Part shown: positions 7,823-17,138 of the stretch, in pieces
Layout of the letters: each line of letters opens with the position of its first letter
Position numbering within the stretch: position 1 is the first letter of the stretch
NCBI GenBank assembly: GCA_003597935.1
Contig: QZJT01000004.1
Location: forward strand, 1 to 56,493
Length of the DNA: 56,493 nucleotides
DNA from: Phycisphaerales bacterium
GTDB taxonomy: Bacteria > Planctomycetota > Phycisphaerae > UBA1845
Direction of reading: 5' to 3'
Made by a program: the position numbers and the translations under genes
The notes under the pieces: model-generated
Seen by the model: only the letters and a program-made list of their open reading frames with translations
Told to the model about the DNA's origin: nothing
The model's database searches: none

Positions 7823-9388
7823 ATGACGACTCCCCCGCTCAATCGGTGCGCGGCCTGGCAGCCGCTGGCCGGGCTGCTGGCCCAAGCCGGGGCGCCGGCG
7901 GCGCTGCCGTATCGTCAGCAGTCCATTGAAGTTGCGTCGATCGACGACGACTCCCGCGCCGTGGGGCCGGGGTCGTGCTTCGTGGCTGTGCGCGGCGCTC
8001 GTGCCGACGGACACGCGTTCATCGCCCAGGCGGTTGCGGCCGGGGCCGTTGCCGTCGTGGCCGAGGAACCCGTGATCGGCCTGCCCGACGACGTGGCGTG
8101 CATTCTCGTGCGCGACTCACGCGACGTTCTCGCCCGCATGGCGGCGGCGTTTCACCGGTTGCCGGCGGAGCAGGCGTCGGGCTATCGCCTGGTCGGCGTC
8201 ACCGGAACCAACGGCAAGACGACGGTCAGCTTCCTGTTGCGTTCGATCCTGCGCTCGGCCGGGGAAAGGCCCGCCCTGTTCGGAACGGTCGAGTACGACG
8301 TGATCCGTTCGGTCGAGCCTGCGGCGCTGACTACCCCGGGCAGTTTGGAGATCTGTGCCCGCCTGCGGGCGGCCCGCGACGCGGGGGCGACGGCGGCGAT
8401 CATGGAGGTGTCCTCGCACGCGCTGGAGCAGCGCCGGGTGTCGGGGCTGGCGTTCAGCGGAGCGGTGTTCACGAACCTGTCGGGCGATCACCTGGACTAT
8501 CACGGCTCGATGGAAGCCTATGAAGCCGCCAAGCGCAGCCTGTTCTCAGCACTGACGCCGACGGCGACGGCGGTGGTCAACGCGGACGACGCCGCGGGAG
8601 CGCGAATGGCGGATGCGGCCCGACGGGCCGGCGCGCGGGTGCGGACCTTCAGCCTCCGGGAGGGGGCCGACGTATGCGCTGAGGTCTGCTCATCCTCGGC
8701 GACCCACACACACCTGCGCATTCGCGGGCTGGCGACGACGGTGGATGTCGGCACGTCGTTGATCGGGCATCACAACGTCGCCAACGTCCTGGCGGCGGCC
8801 GCCATGGCCGACGCCTTGCAGATATCTGTCAGCGACATCGAAGCGGGCGTGGCGAACCTGTCGGGTGTGCCAGGGCGACTGGAGCGCGTGTCCCCCGTGG
8901 ACCATCCGTTCCACGTCTACGTGGACTATGCCCACACCGACGCGGCCTTGGAGAACGTGCTCTCGGTGTTGCGGCCGCTGGCGAAGGGGCGGCTGATCTG
9001 CCTGTTCGGCTGCGGCGGCGACCGCGACCGGACGAAGCGGCCGCGGATGGCGCAGGCGGTGGCGGCCGGCGCGGAAGTCGCCGTGATCACCAGCGACAAT
9101 CCGCGCACGGAGGATCCGCTCCGCATCATCGAAGACATTCTGTCCGGCTGGCCGGCCGAACAAGGCTGCCGCGCAGTGGTCGAGCCTGATCGCGCCCGCG
9201 CCATTGGCCTGGCGATCGCAGAGGCGCGCGAAGGGGACATCGTGCTGCTGGCGGGCAAAGGGCACGAGGATTACCAGATCGTCGGCGGCCAGCGCCGCGC
9301 GTTCGACGATCGCCGGGAGGCGCGGGCCGTTCTCGAGGCCCGATCACGGGATGGAAGGCCGTGTCCTCTGGAGTGTTCGGCGGTGTGA
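7823..9388 (+). CDS. murE: UDP-MurNAc-L-Ala-D-Glu:meso-DAP ligase MurE
   Basis: MurE is an ATP-dependent ligase that adds the third residue of the peptidoglycan stem peptide. The 521-residue protein shows the Mur P-loop TGTNGKTT (127-134), TTPGSLEICARLR, MEVSSHALEQRRV, FTNLSGDHLDYHGSME, YVDYAHTDAALENVL and LFGCGGDRDRTKRP. D425-N-P-R428 is the DNPR motif that selects meso-diaminopimelate over lysine. So the wall is predicted to be DAP-type, as in Gram-negatives. ATG 7823 was chosen; TTG 7790 is an alternative start. The next gene, murF, follows closely or overlaps slightly depending on its start. Confidence 0.95.
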   Translation: MTTPPLNRCAAWQPLAGLLAQAGAPAALPYRQQSIEVASIDDDSRAVGPGSCFVAVRGARADGHAFIAQAVAAGAVAVVAEEPVIGLPDDVACILVRDSRDVLARMAAAFHRLPAEQASGYRLVGVTGTNGKTTVSFLLRSILRSAGERPALFGTVEYDVIRSVEPAALTTPGSLEICARLRAARDAGATAAIMEVSSHALEQRRVSGLAFSGAVFTNLSGDHLDYHGSMEAYEAAKRSLFSALTPTATAVVNADDAAGARMADAARRAGARVRTFSLREGADVCAEVCSSSATHTHLRIRGLATTVDVGTSLIGHHNVANVLAAAAMADALQISVSDIEAGVANLSGVPGRLERVSPVDHPFHVYVDYAHTDAALENVLSVLRPLAKGRLICLFGCGGDRDRTKRPRMAQAVAAGAEVAVITSDNPRTEDPLRIIEDILSGWPAEQGCRAVVEPDRARAIGLAIAEAREGDIVLLAGKGHEDYQIVGGQRRAFDDRREARAVLEARSRDGRPCPLECSAV

Positions 9389-9402
9389 TCGAGGCCGCGG
9401 AG

Positions 9403-11088
9403 ATGGCGGACATGATCCCAATGCGCATCGAAGAGGTTGCGTCAGCGACGGGGGGGGCATGGGACGCCGTGCCGGACGCGGGCGGAACGCTGATCCGGGC
9501 GGTCACGGTGGACTCAAGGACCTGCGGCGACGGCGCCTTGTTCGTGGCGGTGCAGGGCCAGCGCGACGACGGGCATCGCTACGTGGGCGACGCCCTCCAG
9601 CGCGGGGCGGTCGCGTGCATGGTTTCGAGGACGTGGTATGACGGGCAGGCGCCGGCGAACCGGACGCGATGCCTGGCGGTGGAGCGTCCGGTGGCGGCGC
9701 TGGGGCGCCTGGCGTCGCACTATCGACAACACGTCATTCCGGCGGACGTGGTCGTCATCGCCGTCACCGGCAGCAACGGCAAGACCACCACCAAGGACCT
9801 CATCCACCACGTGCTGTCGGCCGGGCGGCGCGGGTCGGTCGCGCCGGCCAGCTTCAACAATCACCTGGGCGTGCCCTTGACGCTGCTGGGCGTGGGAGAG
9901 GACGATGAGTACGTCGTGGTCGAGATCGGCGCGAACGCACCGGGGGAGATTGCGCACCTCTCGGCGATCGCACGGCCGGACATCGCGGTGATCACCTCGA
10001 TCGGCCACGCCCACGTGGCCGGGCTGGGTTCGATCGCCGACATCGCCCGCCAGAAGGCGTCGATCCTGCGTTTTGTCGGCTCTGGCGGGGCGGAAAGGGA
10101 TGGCCGTCCCCGTCAGGGCCGCTTTGCCGTGATCCCGTCGGATTCGGCCGAACTGCTGGCGGAGGTGCCGGAGGACTATGATCGGGCGTCGGGGAGCGGC
10201 AGCGAATCACCGGCTGGAAGCCGGTGCCACACTCAGACACCGGCTGGAAGCCGGTGCCACACTCAGACACCGGCTGGAAGCCGGTGCCACAAACAGACAC
10301 CGGCTGGAAGCCGGGGCCACGCGCGCGTGTGCTGTACGGTGGGTTCATCGGCCACCGACGACGTGCGGGTCACCGTGCTCGAAACGGACGACGGGGGAAC
10401 GAGTTTCGTGCTCGATGACCTGGTGTCGGCCCGCCTGAGGTTCCCCGGCGCCCATTTCGCCCACGCCGCTGCCTTCGCTTACGCGGTCGCGCTGCGGATG
10501 GGTCTGTCGGCTGATGACGTCGTGGAGCGGCTGCGGACGTTCGGCCCTTCGAATCATCGCATGTCGGTCACCCGCCGCTTCGGCTTCACGCTCATCGACG
10601 ATTGCTACAACGCCAATCCCACCAGCATGATCGCGGCGCTGGCGGCGCTCGTTGCGGCCCGTGGGCGCCGGCGCATCCTTGTTATGGGAGACATGCTGGA
10701 GTTGGGGCCGAGGTCGGAAGAGTTTCACGCCGAGATCGGGGACGCCGTCTGGCGACGCGGCATCGACGTACTGGTCACCGTCGGCGAGCACGCGAAGGCG
10801 GCGGCGGAAGCCGCCCGGCGGTCCGGGCTGACCCGGGTGCGCTCGTTTCGAGCCTTGCGGGCGGCCGCGAACCACGTGAGGCAGATCGCAGCCAAGGACG
10901 ACGTGATTCTGGTGAAAGGCTCGCGGGCGGTGCAGTTGGAGCGCCTGGTGACGGCGGTGCTCGATTCCGGTGCGAGCGCGTCCCGTCCGCTGGAGCTGGG
11001 CGACGACGGGGACGATCGGCTTCGCTGGTCGGCTGCCGGTGCCGCAGTAGAGAATGGCAGCGTCCATCCATTCACGGAAGCGGTGTGA
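9403..11088 (+). CDS. murF: UDP-MurNAc-tripeptide:D-Ala-D-Ala ligase MurF with an internal repeat insertion
   Basis: MurF adds D-Ala-D-Ala to the stem peptide. The protein has T122-GSNGKTTTKDLIHHVL (P-loop), SFNNHLGVPLTLLGV, VVEIGANAPGEIAHL, ITSIGHAHVAGLGS, DDCYNANPTSMIAAL and ILVMGDMLELG. These are all family hallmarks. At 561 residues it exceeds the usual 450-480. Part of the excess is four in-frame copies of a 10-residue unit (TPAGSRCHTQ) at residues about 269-306, encoded by 30-bp repeats at 10209-10320, in the central domain before VRVTVLETDDGGTSFV. The frame is preserved and all catalytic motifs flank it, so the enzyme is probably active. Start 9403 is one of several closely spaced ATGs (9412, 9421); GTG 9361 would overlap murE. 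Confidence 0.92.
   Translation: MADMIPMRIEEVASATGGAWDAVPDAGGTLIRAVTVDSRTCGDGALFVAVQGQRDDGHRYVGDALQRGAVACMVSRTWYDGQAPANRTRCLAVERPVAALGRLASHYRQHVIPADVVVIAVTGSNGKTTTKDLIHHVLSAGRRGSVAPASFNNHLGVPLTLLGVGEDDEYVVVEIGANAPGEIAHLSAIARPDIAVITSIGHAHVAGLGSIADIARQKASILRFVGSGGAERDGRPRQGRFAVIPSDSAELLAEVPEDYDRASGSGSESPAGSRCHTQTPAGSRCHTQTPAGSRCHKQTPAGSRGHARVCCTVGSSATDDVRVTVLETDDGGTSFVLDDLVSARLRFPGAHFAHAAAFAYAVALRMGLSADDVVERLRTFGPSNHRMSVTRRFGFTLIDDCYNANPTSMIAALAALVAARGRRRILVMGDMLELGPRSEEFHAEIGDAVWRRGIDVLVTVGEHAKAAAEAARRSGLTRVRSFRALRAAANHVRQIAAKDDVILVKGSRAVQLERLVTAVLDSGASASRPLELGDDGDDRLRWSAAGAAVENGSVHPFTEAV
10209..10320 (+). repeat. Four tandem 30-bp palindromic repeats (family C) inside murF
   Basis: The unit CACCGGCTGGAAGCCGGTGC plus a CACACTCAGA-like spacer repeats at 10209, 10239, 10269 and 10299 with period 30. 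The copies are nearly identical; the third spacer reads AAACAGA and the fourth unit has GGGGCC in place of GGTGCC. The core is an inverted repeat (CACCGGCT / AGCCGGTG). Related single units in the opposite orientation lie at 43002-43031 and, more diverged, 43067-43092. Thirty bases is a multiple of three, so the murF frame is kept. Confidence 0.95.
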
Positions 11089-11184
11089 CTAACCGGCTGC
11101 AACGGACGGCACGCCCGAAGTCGGCAGGGTCGTGCCGCGCGAGGGTCGAGCGTCGGCACGCGGTGTGACGATCAGGGGAGCGGC

Positions 11185-12318
11185 GTGCTGTACCACCTTT
11201 TTCACGTGCTGACCGGCGGCCGGCACTACGCATACGAGAACGCGCTCTTCCGCGCCGTGGTCGGGGCGCTGTTGTGCTTCCTTCTGGTGCTGCTGGGCGG
11301 GCCGGCGGTGACGCGGCTGCTGACTCGCTGGAAGGTCGGCGACACGCCCGAGTTCGACCACGATGCCCTCAACGCGTTGATGCGGGCCAAGAGCGACGTG
11401 CCCACCATGGGCGGGGCGATGATCATCGCGGCCATCGCGATATCCACGCTGCTGCTGGCCGACCCGACGAACTTCTACGTGCTGATGGGGCTGCTGTGTC
11501 TGCTGTGGCTGGGGGCGGTGGGCGCCGTGGACGACTGGTTGAAGCTGACCGCCAAGCGCCGCCGGGGCGGGCGGGATGGACTGCGGTCTTACGAGAAGCT
11601 GCTCTTCCAGATCGGGCTGGGCGTCGTGCTGGGGTGGTTCGTGTTCGACTACGGCGCCGAGAACTACGCGGTGGCGCCGCTGCGCGACGCGGTTCCGGCC
11701 TACAGCGTGCTGACGGTGCCGTTCTACAAGCCGGGCGTCCAACTCGGTGCGACGGTGTTCATGCTGGTGACGGTGCTGGTGATGACGGGCGCGTCCAACG
11801 CGGTGAACCTGACGGACGGCATGGACGGACTGGCGTCCGGGTGCGTGGCGATCTGCGCTACGGTGTTCGTGGTGATCGCCTACGTGGCGGGCACCGAGTC
11901 GCTGGCGGTCAAGCTCCTGGTGCCGTACGTGCCGCAGACCGGCGAGCTGGCCGTCATGTGCGGGTGCCTGTGCGGCTCGGCCCTCGGATTCCTGTGGCAC
12001 AACACCCACCCGGCCAGCGTGTTCATGGGCGACACGGGGTCGCTGCCGCTGGGCGGGCTGATCGGATACGTGGCGATCGTGACGCGGCAGGAACTGCTGC
12101 TGCTCATCGCGGGCGGCGTGTTCGTGATCGAGGCGCTGTCGGTGATCATCCAGGTCGGCTATTTCAAGCGAACCGGCGGCAAACGGGTGTTCCGCTGCGC
12201 CCCGATCCACCACCATTTTCATCTGGGTGGTTGGAGCGAGGCGCAGACGGTGGTACGCTTCTGGCTCGTCGCCGCCATGTGCGCCGCGCTGGCGCTGGCG
12301 ACGCTCAAACTGCGGTGA
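11185..12318 (+). CDS. mraY: Phospho-N-acetylmuramoyl-pentapeptide transferase MraY
   Basis: MraY is an integral membrane enzyme that transfers phospho-MurNAc-pentapeptide to undecaprenyl phosphate, forming lipid I. The 377-residue protein has about ten hydrophobic segments. Motifs are VPTMGGAMII, GAVDDWLKLTAKRR (Asp-rich motif), NAVNLTDGMDGLASG, VFMGDTGSLPLGG, and HHHFHLGGWSEAQTVVRFW near the end. GTG 11185 is preceded by GGGGAG at a good distance. In most clusters murD comes next; here ftsW follows after 88 bp. Confidence 0.95.
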   Translation: MLYHLFHVLTGGRHYAYENALFRAVVGALLCFLLVLLGGPAVTRLLTRWKVGDTPEFDHDALNALMRAKSDVPTMGGAMIIAAIAISTLLLADPTNFYVLMGLLCLLWLGAVGAVDDWLKLTAKRRRGGRDGLRSYEKLLFQIGLGVVLGWFVFDYGAENYAVAPLRDAVPAYSVLTVPFYKPGVQLGATVFMLVTVLVMTGASNAVNLTDGMDGLASGCVAICATVFVVIAYVAGTESLAVKLLVPYVPQTGELAVMCGCLCGSALGFLWHNTHPASVFMGDTGSLPLGGLIGYVAIVTRQELLLLIAGGVFVIEALSVIIQVGYFKRTGGKRVFRCAPIHHHFHLGGWSEAQTVVRFWLVAAMCAALALATLKLR

Positions 12319-12406
12319 GGCCGCCCTCGATGGATGCGGCCGCGGTTCTCTCGCCATCGCCCGGAACAGACGGGCCGGATGGACGGCCGCGGCAGAAGGG
12401 TCACGG

Positions 12407-13573
12407 ATGACGGTCATGAATGGAGCAACTTCGGCGGCCCCGGCGCTTCGCGGTCAACTGATCATCCTCGCGGTCGCGGCCCTGGTCTGCCTGGGTCTGA
12501 TTGCCGTGGCGACGACCAGCGCGTCGCTGGATCGGCCGCTGTTCGATCACACCTTCTGGCGATCGTCGCTGGGCAGGCAGGCCGCGTTCGCGATGCTGGG
12601 GCTGGCGGCCCTGCTTTCGATCGGGTACGGGCCCGGCAGTTGGCTGCTGCGCGACGAACGTCGCGTCCGCGGTCTGGCGTGGCTGGGCGTGGTGCTGGCG
12701 GCCGGTCTTTCCGTTTTGGTGCTGGTTCCGGGATGGAGCAGCGCGGCCGGCGGGTCGCGGCGGTGGTTGCGCCTTTCGCTGGGGGACGTTGACCTGGGCG
12801 TTCAGCCCTCGGAGATCGTCAAGCTGGCGCTCGTCGTCTGGCTGTCGATGTGGCTGGCGGTGCGGGCGGCGCAGCGTCACTCGCTGAAGCGCGTCTTCGG
12901 ACCGGCGATCCTCGTCGTGGGTGGGTTCCTGGCCCTGGTGGGCATCGAGGATTTCGGCACGGCGGCGCTCATTGCGGCCGTGTGCGGCGCGATGCTGGTG
13001 GTGGGCGGTTGCCGCCCGGCGCATCTACTCGGTTCGGCCCTGTTGGGCCTGGGCGGGTTCGCGGTGCTGCTCTTTCGCGAGACGTACCGCATCGACCGAC
13101 TGACGGCGTTCTGGGATCCGTGGGCCGATCCGCGCGGACTGGGGTACCACTCGATTCAATCGCTGGCGACGATCTCGTCCGGCGGGTGGATCGGCCGCGG
13201 GCTGGGCGCGGGCGTGCAGAAGTACGGGTATCTGCCCGAAGCGCGGACGGACTTCATCTATTCGGTCTTCTGCGAGGAAACCGGAGTGATCGGCGGGACG
13301 ATCGTTCTCGCCCTGTTTGCGACCCTGACGATCGCGGGGATGATCGTCATGCTGCACGCGCGCACGCCGTTCGAGCGCCTGCTGGCGTTCGGCATTACGC
13401 TGACCATCGGGCTTCAGGCGGTGATGAACGTGGCGGTGGTCACCGTCTGCGCGCCGACCAAGGGCATCCCGCTTCCGTTCATCTCGGCCGGGGGTTCGGG
13501 GATGGTGGTCTTTTGTGCGGCCTGTGGGCTGCTGGTCGCAGTGGCGCGGCGTTCGCAGCCGGAAGAGGGATAG
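12407..13573 (+). CDS. ftsW: FtsW, SEDS-family septal peptidoglycan polymerase
   Basis: FtsW polymerises lipid II at the division septum together with FtsI. The 388-residue multi-pass protein shows VQPSEIVKLALVVWLSMWLA, VGIEDFGTAALIA, TDFIYSVFCEETGVIGG, and the SEDS signature PKGIPLPFISAGGSGM near the C-terminus. ATG 12407 follows AGAAGGG. The longer open frame to 12227 overlaps mraY and is rejected. It sits 8 bp from murG. Confidence 0.93.
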   Translation: MTVMNGATSAAPALRGQLIILAVAALVCLGLIAVATTSASLDRPLFDHTFWRSSLGRQAAFAMLGLAALLSIGYGPGSWLLRDERRVRGLAWLGVVLAAGLSVLVLVPGWSSAAGGSRRWLRLSLGDVDLGVQPSEIVKLALVVWLSMWLAVRAAQRHSLKRVFGPAILVVGGFLALVGIEDFGTAALIAAVCGAMLVVGGCRPAHLLGSALLGLGGFAVLLFRETYRIDRLTAFWDPWADPRGLGYHSIQSLATISSGGWIGRGLGAGVQKYGYLPEARTDFIYSVFCEETGVIGGTIVLALFATLTIAGMIVMLHARTPFERLLAFGITLTIGLQAVMNVAVVTVCAPTKGIPLPFISAGGSGMVVFCAACGLLVAVARRSQPEEG

Positions 13574-13581
13574 GTCGGGGC

Positions 13582-14766
13582 GTGCAGAATCCCACACCAT
13601 CCAGGGGACCGTTGACGATCTGGTTCGCCGCCGGCGGCAGCGGCGGACACCTGTATCCTGCACTGTCCGTGGCGGAAGCGTTACGCCGCCGCGTGCCCGA
13701 CGTGCGGTGCGCCTTCCTGACCAGCGGAAAAGCGATCGACGGCCAGATCGTCGGCGCCGACTGGGTTCGTTATCCGGTGGACGTGCGGCCGGTGGGTGGA
13801 AGTCCTGCGGCGTGGCACGCATGCGCGCTGAGTCTTCTGAGAGAAAGGTCGCGGATGGGCGTGTTCGTCCGGCAGTCGCCGCCCGACGTGCTCTTCGCGG
13901 CCGGAGGGATCCACACGATCCCGGTGGTGGTGCAGTGCCAGCGGGCGGGTGTGCCGACGGTGCTGTTCAACCCGGATGCGGCTGCGGGCCGTGCCAATCG
14001 AATGCTGGCCCGCTGGGTGCGGCGGGTGTTCGTGCAATGGCCGGTGTCCATCGCCACCTTCCCCGCCGCCTGTCGCGTGGAAGTCACCGGGTGCCCGGTG
14101 CGGCCGGCGTTCGGGCGCCTGCAGCGCGGCGACGCGCATCGCGCGCTGGGACTCGATCCATCCAGGCGCACGCTGCTGGTCACGGGGGCGTCGCAGGGGG
14201 CGTCTTCGCTCAATCGGCTGGTGGTGTCGCTCACGGATTTCCTGGTGGCGCGCCGTTCGACGTGGCAGGTGCTGCACGTGGCCGGCGCGGCTGATGAAGC
14301 GCTCGTGCGCACCGCGTTCGAGCGCGCCGGCATCCCGGGCCGCGTCATCGCCTACACCGAGAAGATGGCCGAGGCGACCACGGCCGCGGACCTGGTGCTG
14401 ACGCGCGCCGGCGCTTCCACGCTGGCGGAGTTGGCCGCGGCGGGACGTGCGTCGATCCTGCTGCCCTACCCCTACGGGCGCGACCGTCATCAATACCGCA
14501 ACGCCGCCGTGTTCGTCGGCGCGGGCGCCGCCCGCATGGTGGTCGATCGCGTCGATCCGGCGCTGACGCGGCCCGAACTGGTCCGTTGCCTGGAGCACCT
14601 GATGGCGGACGACGACGTCCGGTCGAGGATGGGGCACGCCGCGCACGCGCTGGCCCGCCCCGACGCTGCCGCGACCATCGCCGAATCCCTGTTGAACATG
14701 GCGGCCGCGCGCCCGCGCGCCCCGGCCCCTGATTGCATGGAGGAAACGTGCATTGCCACCCGATAG
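13582..14766 (+). CDS. murG: UDP-GlcNAc:lipid I GlcNAc transferase MurG
   Basis: MurG is a GT28 GT-B enzyme at the inner face of the membrane that converts lipid I to lipid II. It shows WFAAGGSGGHLYPALSVAEA at the N-terminus (the usual GGTGGH is GGSGGH here), GASQGASSLNRLV for the GGSQGA loop, and TRAGASTLAELAAAGRASI followed by LLPYPYGRDRHQYRNA, the donor-binding block. GTG 13582 follows GGTCGGGG eight bases after the ftsW stop. The open frame extends upstream to 12850 through ftsW and is not coding there. The protein is 394 residues, slightly long because of a C-terminal Ala/Pro tail. Confidence 0.92.
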   Translation: MQNPTPSRGPLTIWFAAGGSGGHLYPALSVAEALRRRVPDVRCAFLTSGKAIDGQIVGADWVRYPVDVRPVGGSPAAWHACALSLLRERSRMGVFVRQSPPDVLFAAGGIHTIPVVVQCQRAGVPTVLFNPDAAAGRANRMLARWVRRVFVQWPVSIATFPAACRVEVTGCPVRPAFGRLQRGDAHRALGLDPSRRTLLVTGASQGASSLNRLVVSLTDFLVARRSTWQVLHVAGAADEALVRTAFERAGIPGRVIAYTEKMAEATTAADLVLTRAGASTLAELAAAGRASILLPYPYGRDRHQYRNAAVFVGAGAARMVVDRVDPALTRPELVRCLEHLMADDDVRSRMGHAAHALARPDAAATIAESLLNMAAARPRAPAPDCMEETCIATR

Positions 14767-14884
14767 TGGTCTTGTTGCGCTTGCCCGTTCTTCGGCGCGC
14801 CGTTCGGCTGAGTCGCCGCGGGGATCCCATGCCCGACCCGGCGCCCGGCCGCGGCCTGACTGCCCTTCGGGTCGTGGAGGCGGT

Positions 14885-16300
14885 ATGAGAGTCGAATCCG
14901 AGCCACCCTTCTCCTTCCGCGGCGCACACGTCCACATGATCGGGATCGGCGGGTGCGGCATGAGCGGCGCGGCCGTCATTCTCTCAGCACTGGGAGCCCG
15001 CGTCAGCGGCTCGGACGGATTCCCGTTCAGCGGGGTCGGGGCACTGGTGGCGCGCGGCATCAACGTCCATCTGAACCACGACGCCGTTCACCTTCCCCCG
15101 CAGGCCGCACTGGTCGTCATCAGCGCCGCCATCCCGCCATCCAACCCCGAGTTGCAGGCGGCGCGTCAGCGCGGCACCCGCGTGATGAAGTATGCCGAAC
15201 TGCTGGGGCTGCTGATGCGGGAGCGGCAGGGCGTGGCGATCGCCGGCACGCACGGCAAGAGCACCACGACCGCGATGGTGGCGCACGTCTTCCGCACCGC
15301 CGGGCTGAATCCGACGCACGTCGTCGGCGCCGCGGCGGAGCAGATCGGCGGCAGCGCCGCACTGGGCGACGGCCCGCACATGATCGTCGAGGCGTGCGAG
15401 TTCGACCGTTCCTTCCTTCAGTTCGACCCGGTCTACGGCGCCATCCTGAACGTGGAACGGGACCATCTGGACTGCTACAGGGAGTTCGACGCGCTGGTGG
15501 ACGCTTTCGCCGCGTTTGCGCAGCGGTTCCATCCCGACGGTCTGCTGGTGTGCAGCGGACAGGATGCGTGCGCACGGCGGGCGTCGGAGGCGGCGCGATG
15601 CCGCGTCGAACGGTTCACGATCGAAGGCGACGGTCACTGGAACGCCACCGCCGTTATGTCGCAGGCAGGGCGATACCGCTTCACCGTTCAGTACTCGGGC
15701 GTGCGCCGCTTCGACGTCGAGCTGATCATCCCGGGGCTGCACAACGTGGGCAATGCGCTGGCGGCGGCTGCGGTCGCGGACGGCGCCGGCGTGCCGGCGG
15801 AGGCGATCACCCGCGGCCTGGGGACGTTCCGTGGCGTCGGCCGGCGACTGACGTTGCGCGGATCGGGTCGCGGCGTGACCATCGTGGACGACTACGCCCA
15901 CCACCCGACGGAGATCCGTTGCACCATCCAGGCGGCCCAGGGTGCGTACGCGCACCGGCGGACGTGGGTCGTCTTTCAGCCGCACCAGTACAGCCGCACG
16001 CGCTACCTGCTCGACGAGTTCGCCGCGTCATTCGGGGGCGTGGATGAAGTGGTCGTCCCGGACGTGTACGATGCTCGTGGCGACGAGACGACCGAGCGCT
16101 CGGTCGGTTCGGCGGAACTGGTCCGGCGCATGACCGAGCAAGGCGTCAACGGGCGGTACGTGGCCTCTCTGGATGACGTGACCGAGCACGTCGCCAGCCA
16201 CGCGGCGGAGGGCGATCTGGTTCTGACGTTGGGTGCAGGTGACGTGTGGAAGGTGGCCAATGGTCTGGTCGAGCGATTCTGCCCGGCAGTTCAGGCGTGA
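14885..16300 (+). CDS. murC: UDP-MurNAc:L-alanine ligase MurC
   Basis: MurC is an ATP-dependent ligase adding the first residue (L-Ala) to UDP-MurNAc. The 471-residue protein starts with VHMIGIGGCGMSGAAVIL (nucleotide-sugar binding), then has the P-loop G121-THGKSTTTAMVAHVF, EACEFDRSFLQFDP, LNVERDHLDCY, VDDYAHHPTEIRCTI and FQPHQYSRTRYLL. ATG 14885 has a GGAGG site nine bases upstream. A 118-bp gap separates it from murG. The 3' end overlaps murB by 41 bp, indicating co-translation. Confidence 0.95.
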   Translation: MRVESEPPFSFRGAHVHMIGIGGCGMSGAAVILSALGARVSGSDGFPFSGVGALVARGINVHLNHDAVHLPPQAALVVISAAIPPSNPELQAARQRGTRVMKYAELLGLLMRERQGVAIAGTHGKSTTTAMVAHVFRTAGLNPTHVVGAAAEQIGGSAALGDGPHMIVEACEFDRSFLQFDPVYGAILNVERDHLDCYREFDALVDAFAAFAQRFHPDGLLVCSGQDACARRASEAARCRVERFTIEGDGHWNATAVMSQAGRYRFTVQYSGVRRFDVELIIPGLHNVGNALAAAAVADGAGVPAEAITRGLGTFRGVGRRLTLRGSGRGVTIVDDYAHHPTEIRCTIQAAQGAYAHRRTWVVFQPHQYSRTRYLLDEFAASFGGVDEVVVPDVYDARGDETTERSVGSAELVRRMTEQGVNGRYVASLDDVTEHVASHAAEGDLVLTLGAGDVWKVANGLVERFCPAVQA

Positions 16301-17138
16301 TGCCCCGCTGGCGCCGCTCACGTGGTATCGCCTGGGCGGCCCGGCGCGGTACTTGATGACGCCGCGGTCGATCGACGATCTGGTCGCGGCGCGCCGGTTC
16401 GCGCGAGAGAACGAGTTGCCGTTCCGCGTCCTCGGCCGCGGGGCGAACGTGCTCGTGCGCGACGAAGGCGTGCCCGGCGTAGTGGTGCATGTCCATAAGG
16501 GGGTATTCGCGAAAGTACGCATCGACGGTACTTGTGTGACCGCTGGCGCGGGAGTGGACCTGATGCGGCTCTGTCGCGCGTGCTGCTGCAAGGGCCTGGC
16601 AGGGCTGGAAACGCTGGCCGGCATCCCTGCGACGCTGGGCGGCGCAGTCGCCATGAACGCCGGCGGGCGATTCGGTCAGATCAGCGACGTCGTCCGCAGA
16701 GTCACGGTTGTCGACGAAACCGGCCGGGAGGCGGTCCGCGGAGTATCCGAACTGGCGTTCGGCTACCGGCGGGCTAACCTCGGGACCGACATCGTGGTCC
16801 AGGTAGAGTTGGAGCTGCGCCCGGCCGACGCCGGGGAGCTTCTCCGGCGCCACGACGACATCTGGGAGCTGAAACGAGCTTCCCAACCGTACGGCGAACG
16901 AAGCGCCGGCTGCGTGTTCAGGAACCCGCCGGGGCAATCGGCCGGGGCGTTGATCGACCGCGCCGGCTTGAAGGGCATGTGTTGCGGCGGCGCCCGTGTC
17001 TCCGATGTACACGCGAACTTCATCGTGACCCGCGGCGATGCGCGCTCAAGCGACGTTATGAGGCTGGCGGATGCGGTCCGCGGGCGGGTGCGGGACAGGT
17101 TCGGCGTCGATCTGGAAATGGAGATGGTGATCTGGTGA
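16260..17138 (+). CDS. murB: UDP-N-acetylenolpyruvoylglucosamine reductase MurB
   Basis: MurB is an FAD-dependent reductase that makes UDP-MurNAc. The 292-residue protein has YRLGGPARYLMTP, FRVLGRGANVLVRDEG, LAGIPATLGGAVAMNAGGR for FAD binding, FGYRRANLG, and the active-site block RSAGCVFRNPPGQSAGALID. It ends with a short VSDVHANFIV segment, without the E. coli-type long insertion. In that block the serine proton donor of well-studied MurBs appears to be replaced by Cys218 (TGC at 16911-16913). ATG 16260 lies inside the 3' end of murC and follows GGAAGGTGG. Confidence 0.93.
   Translation: MVWSSDSARQFRRDAPLAPLTWYRLGGPARYLMTPRSIDDLVAARRFARENELPFRVLGRGANVLVRDEGVPGVVVHVHKGVFAKVRIDGTCVTAGAGVDLMRLCRACCCKGLAGLETLAGIPATLGGAVAMNAGGRFGQISDVVRRVTVVDETGREAVRGVSELAFGYRRANLGTDIVVQVELELRPADAGELLRRHDDIWELKRASQPYGERSAGCVFRNPPGQSAGALIDRAGLKGMCCGGARVSDVHANFIVTRGDARSSDVMRLADAVRGRVRDRFGVDLEMEMVIW

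Noticed and set aside
10209..10320. A CRISPR array in murF
   Set aside because: The 30-bp units are contiguous with identical short spacers, lie in frame in a coding gene, and no cas genes are present in the window.
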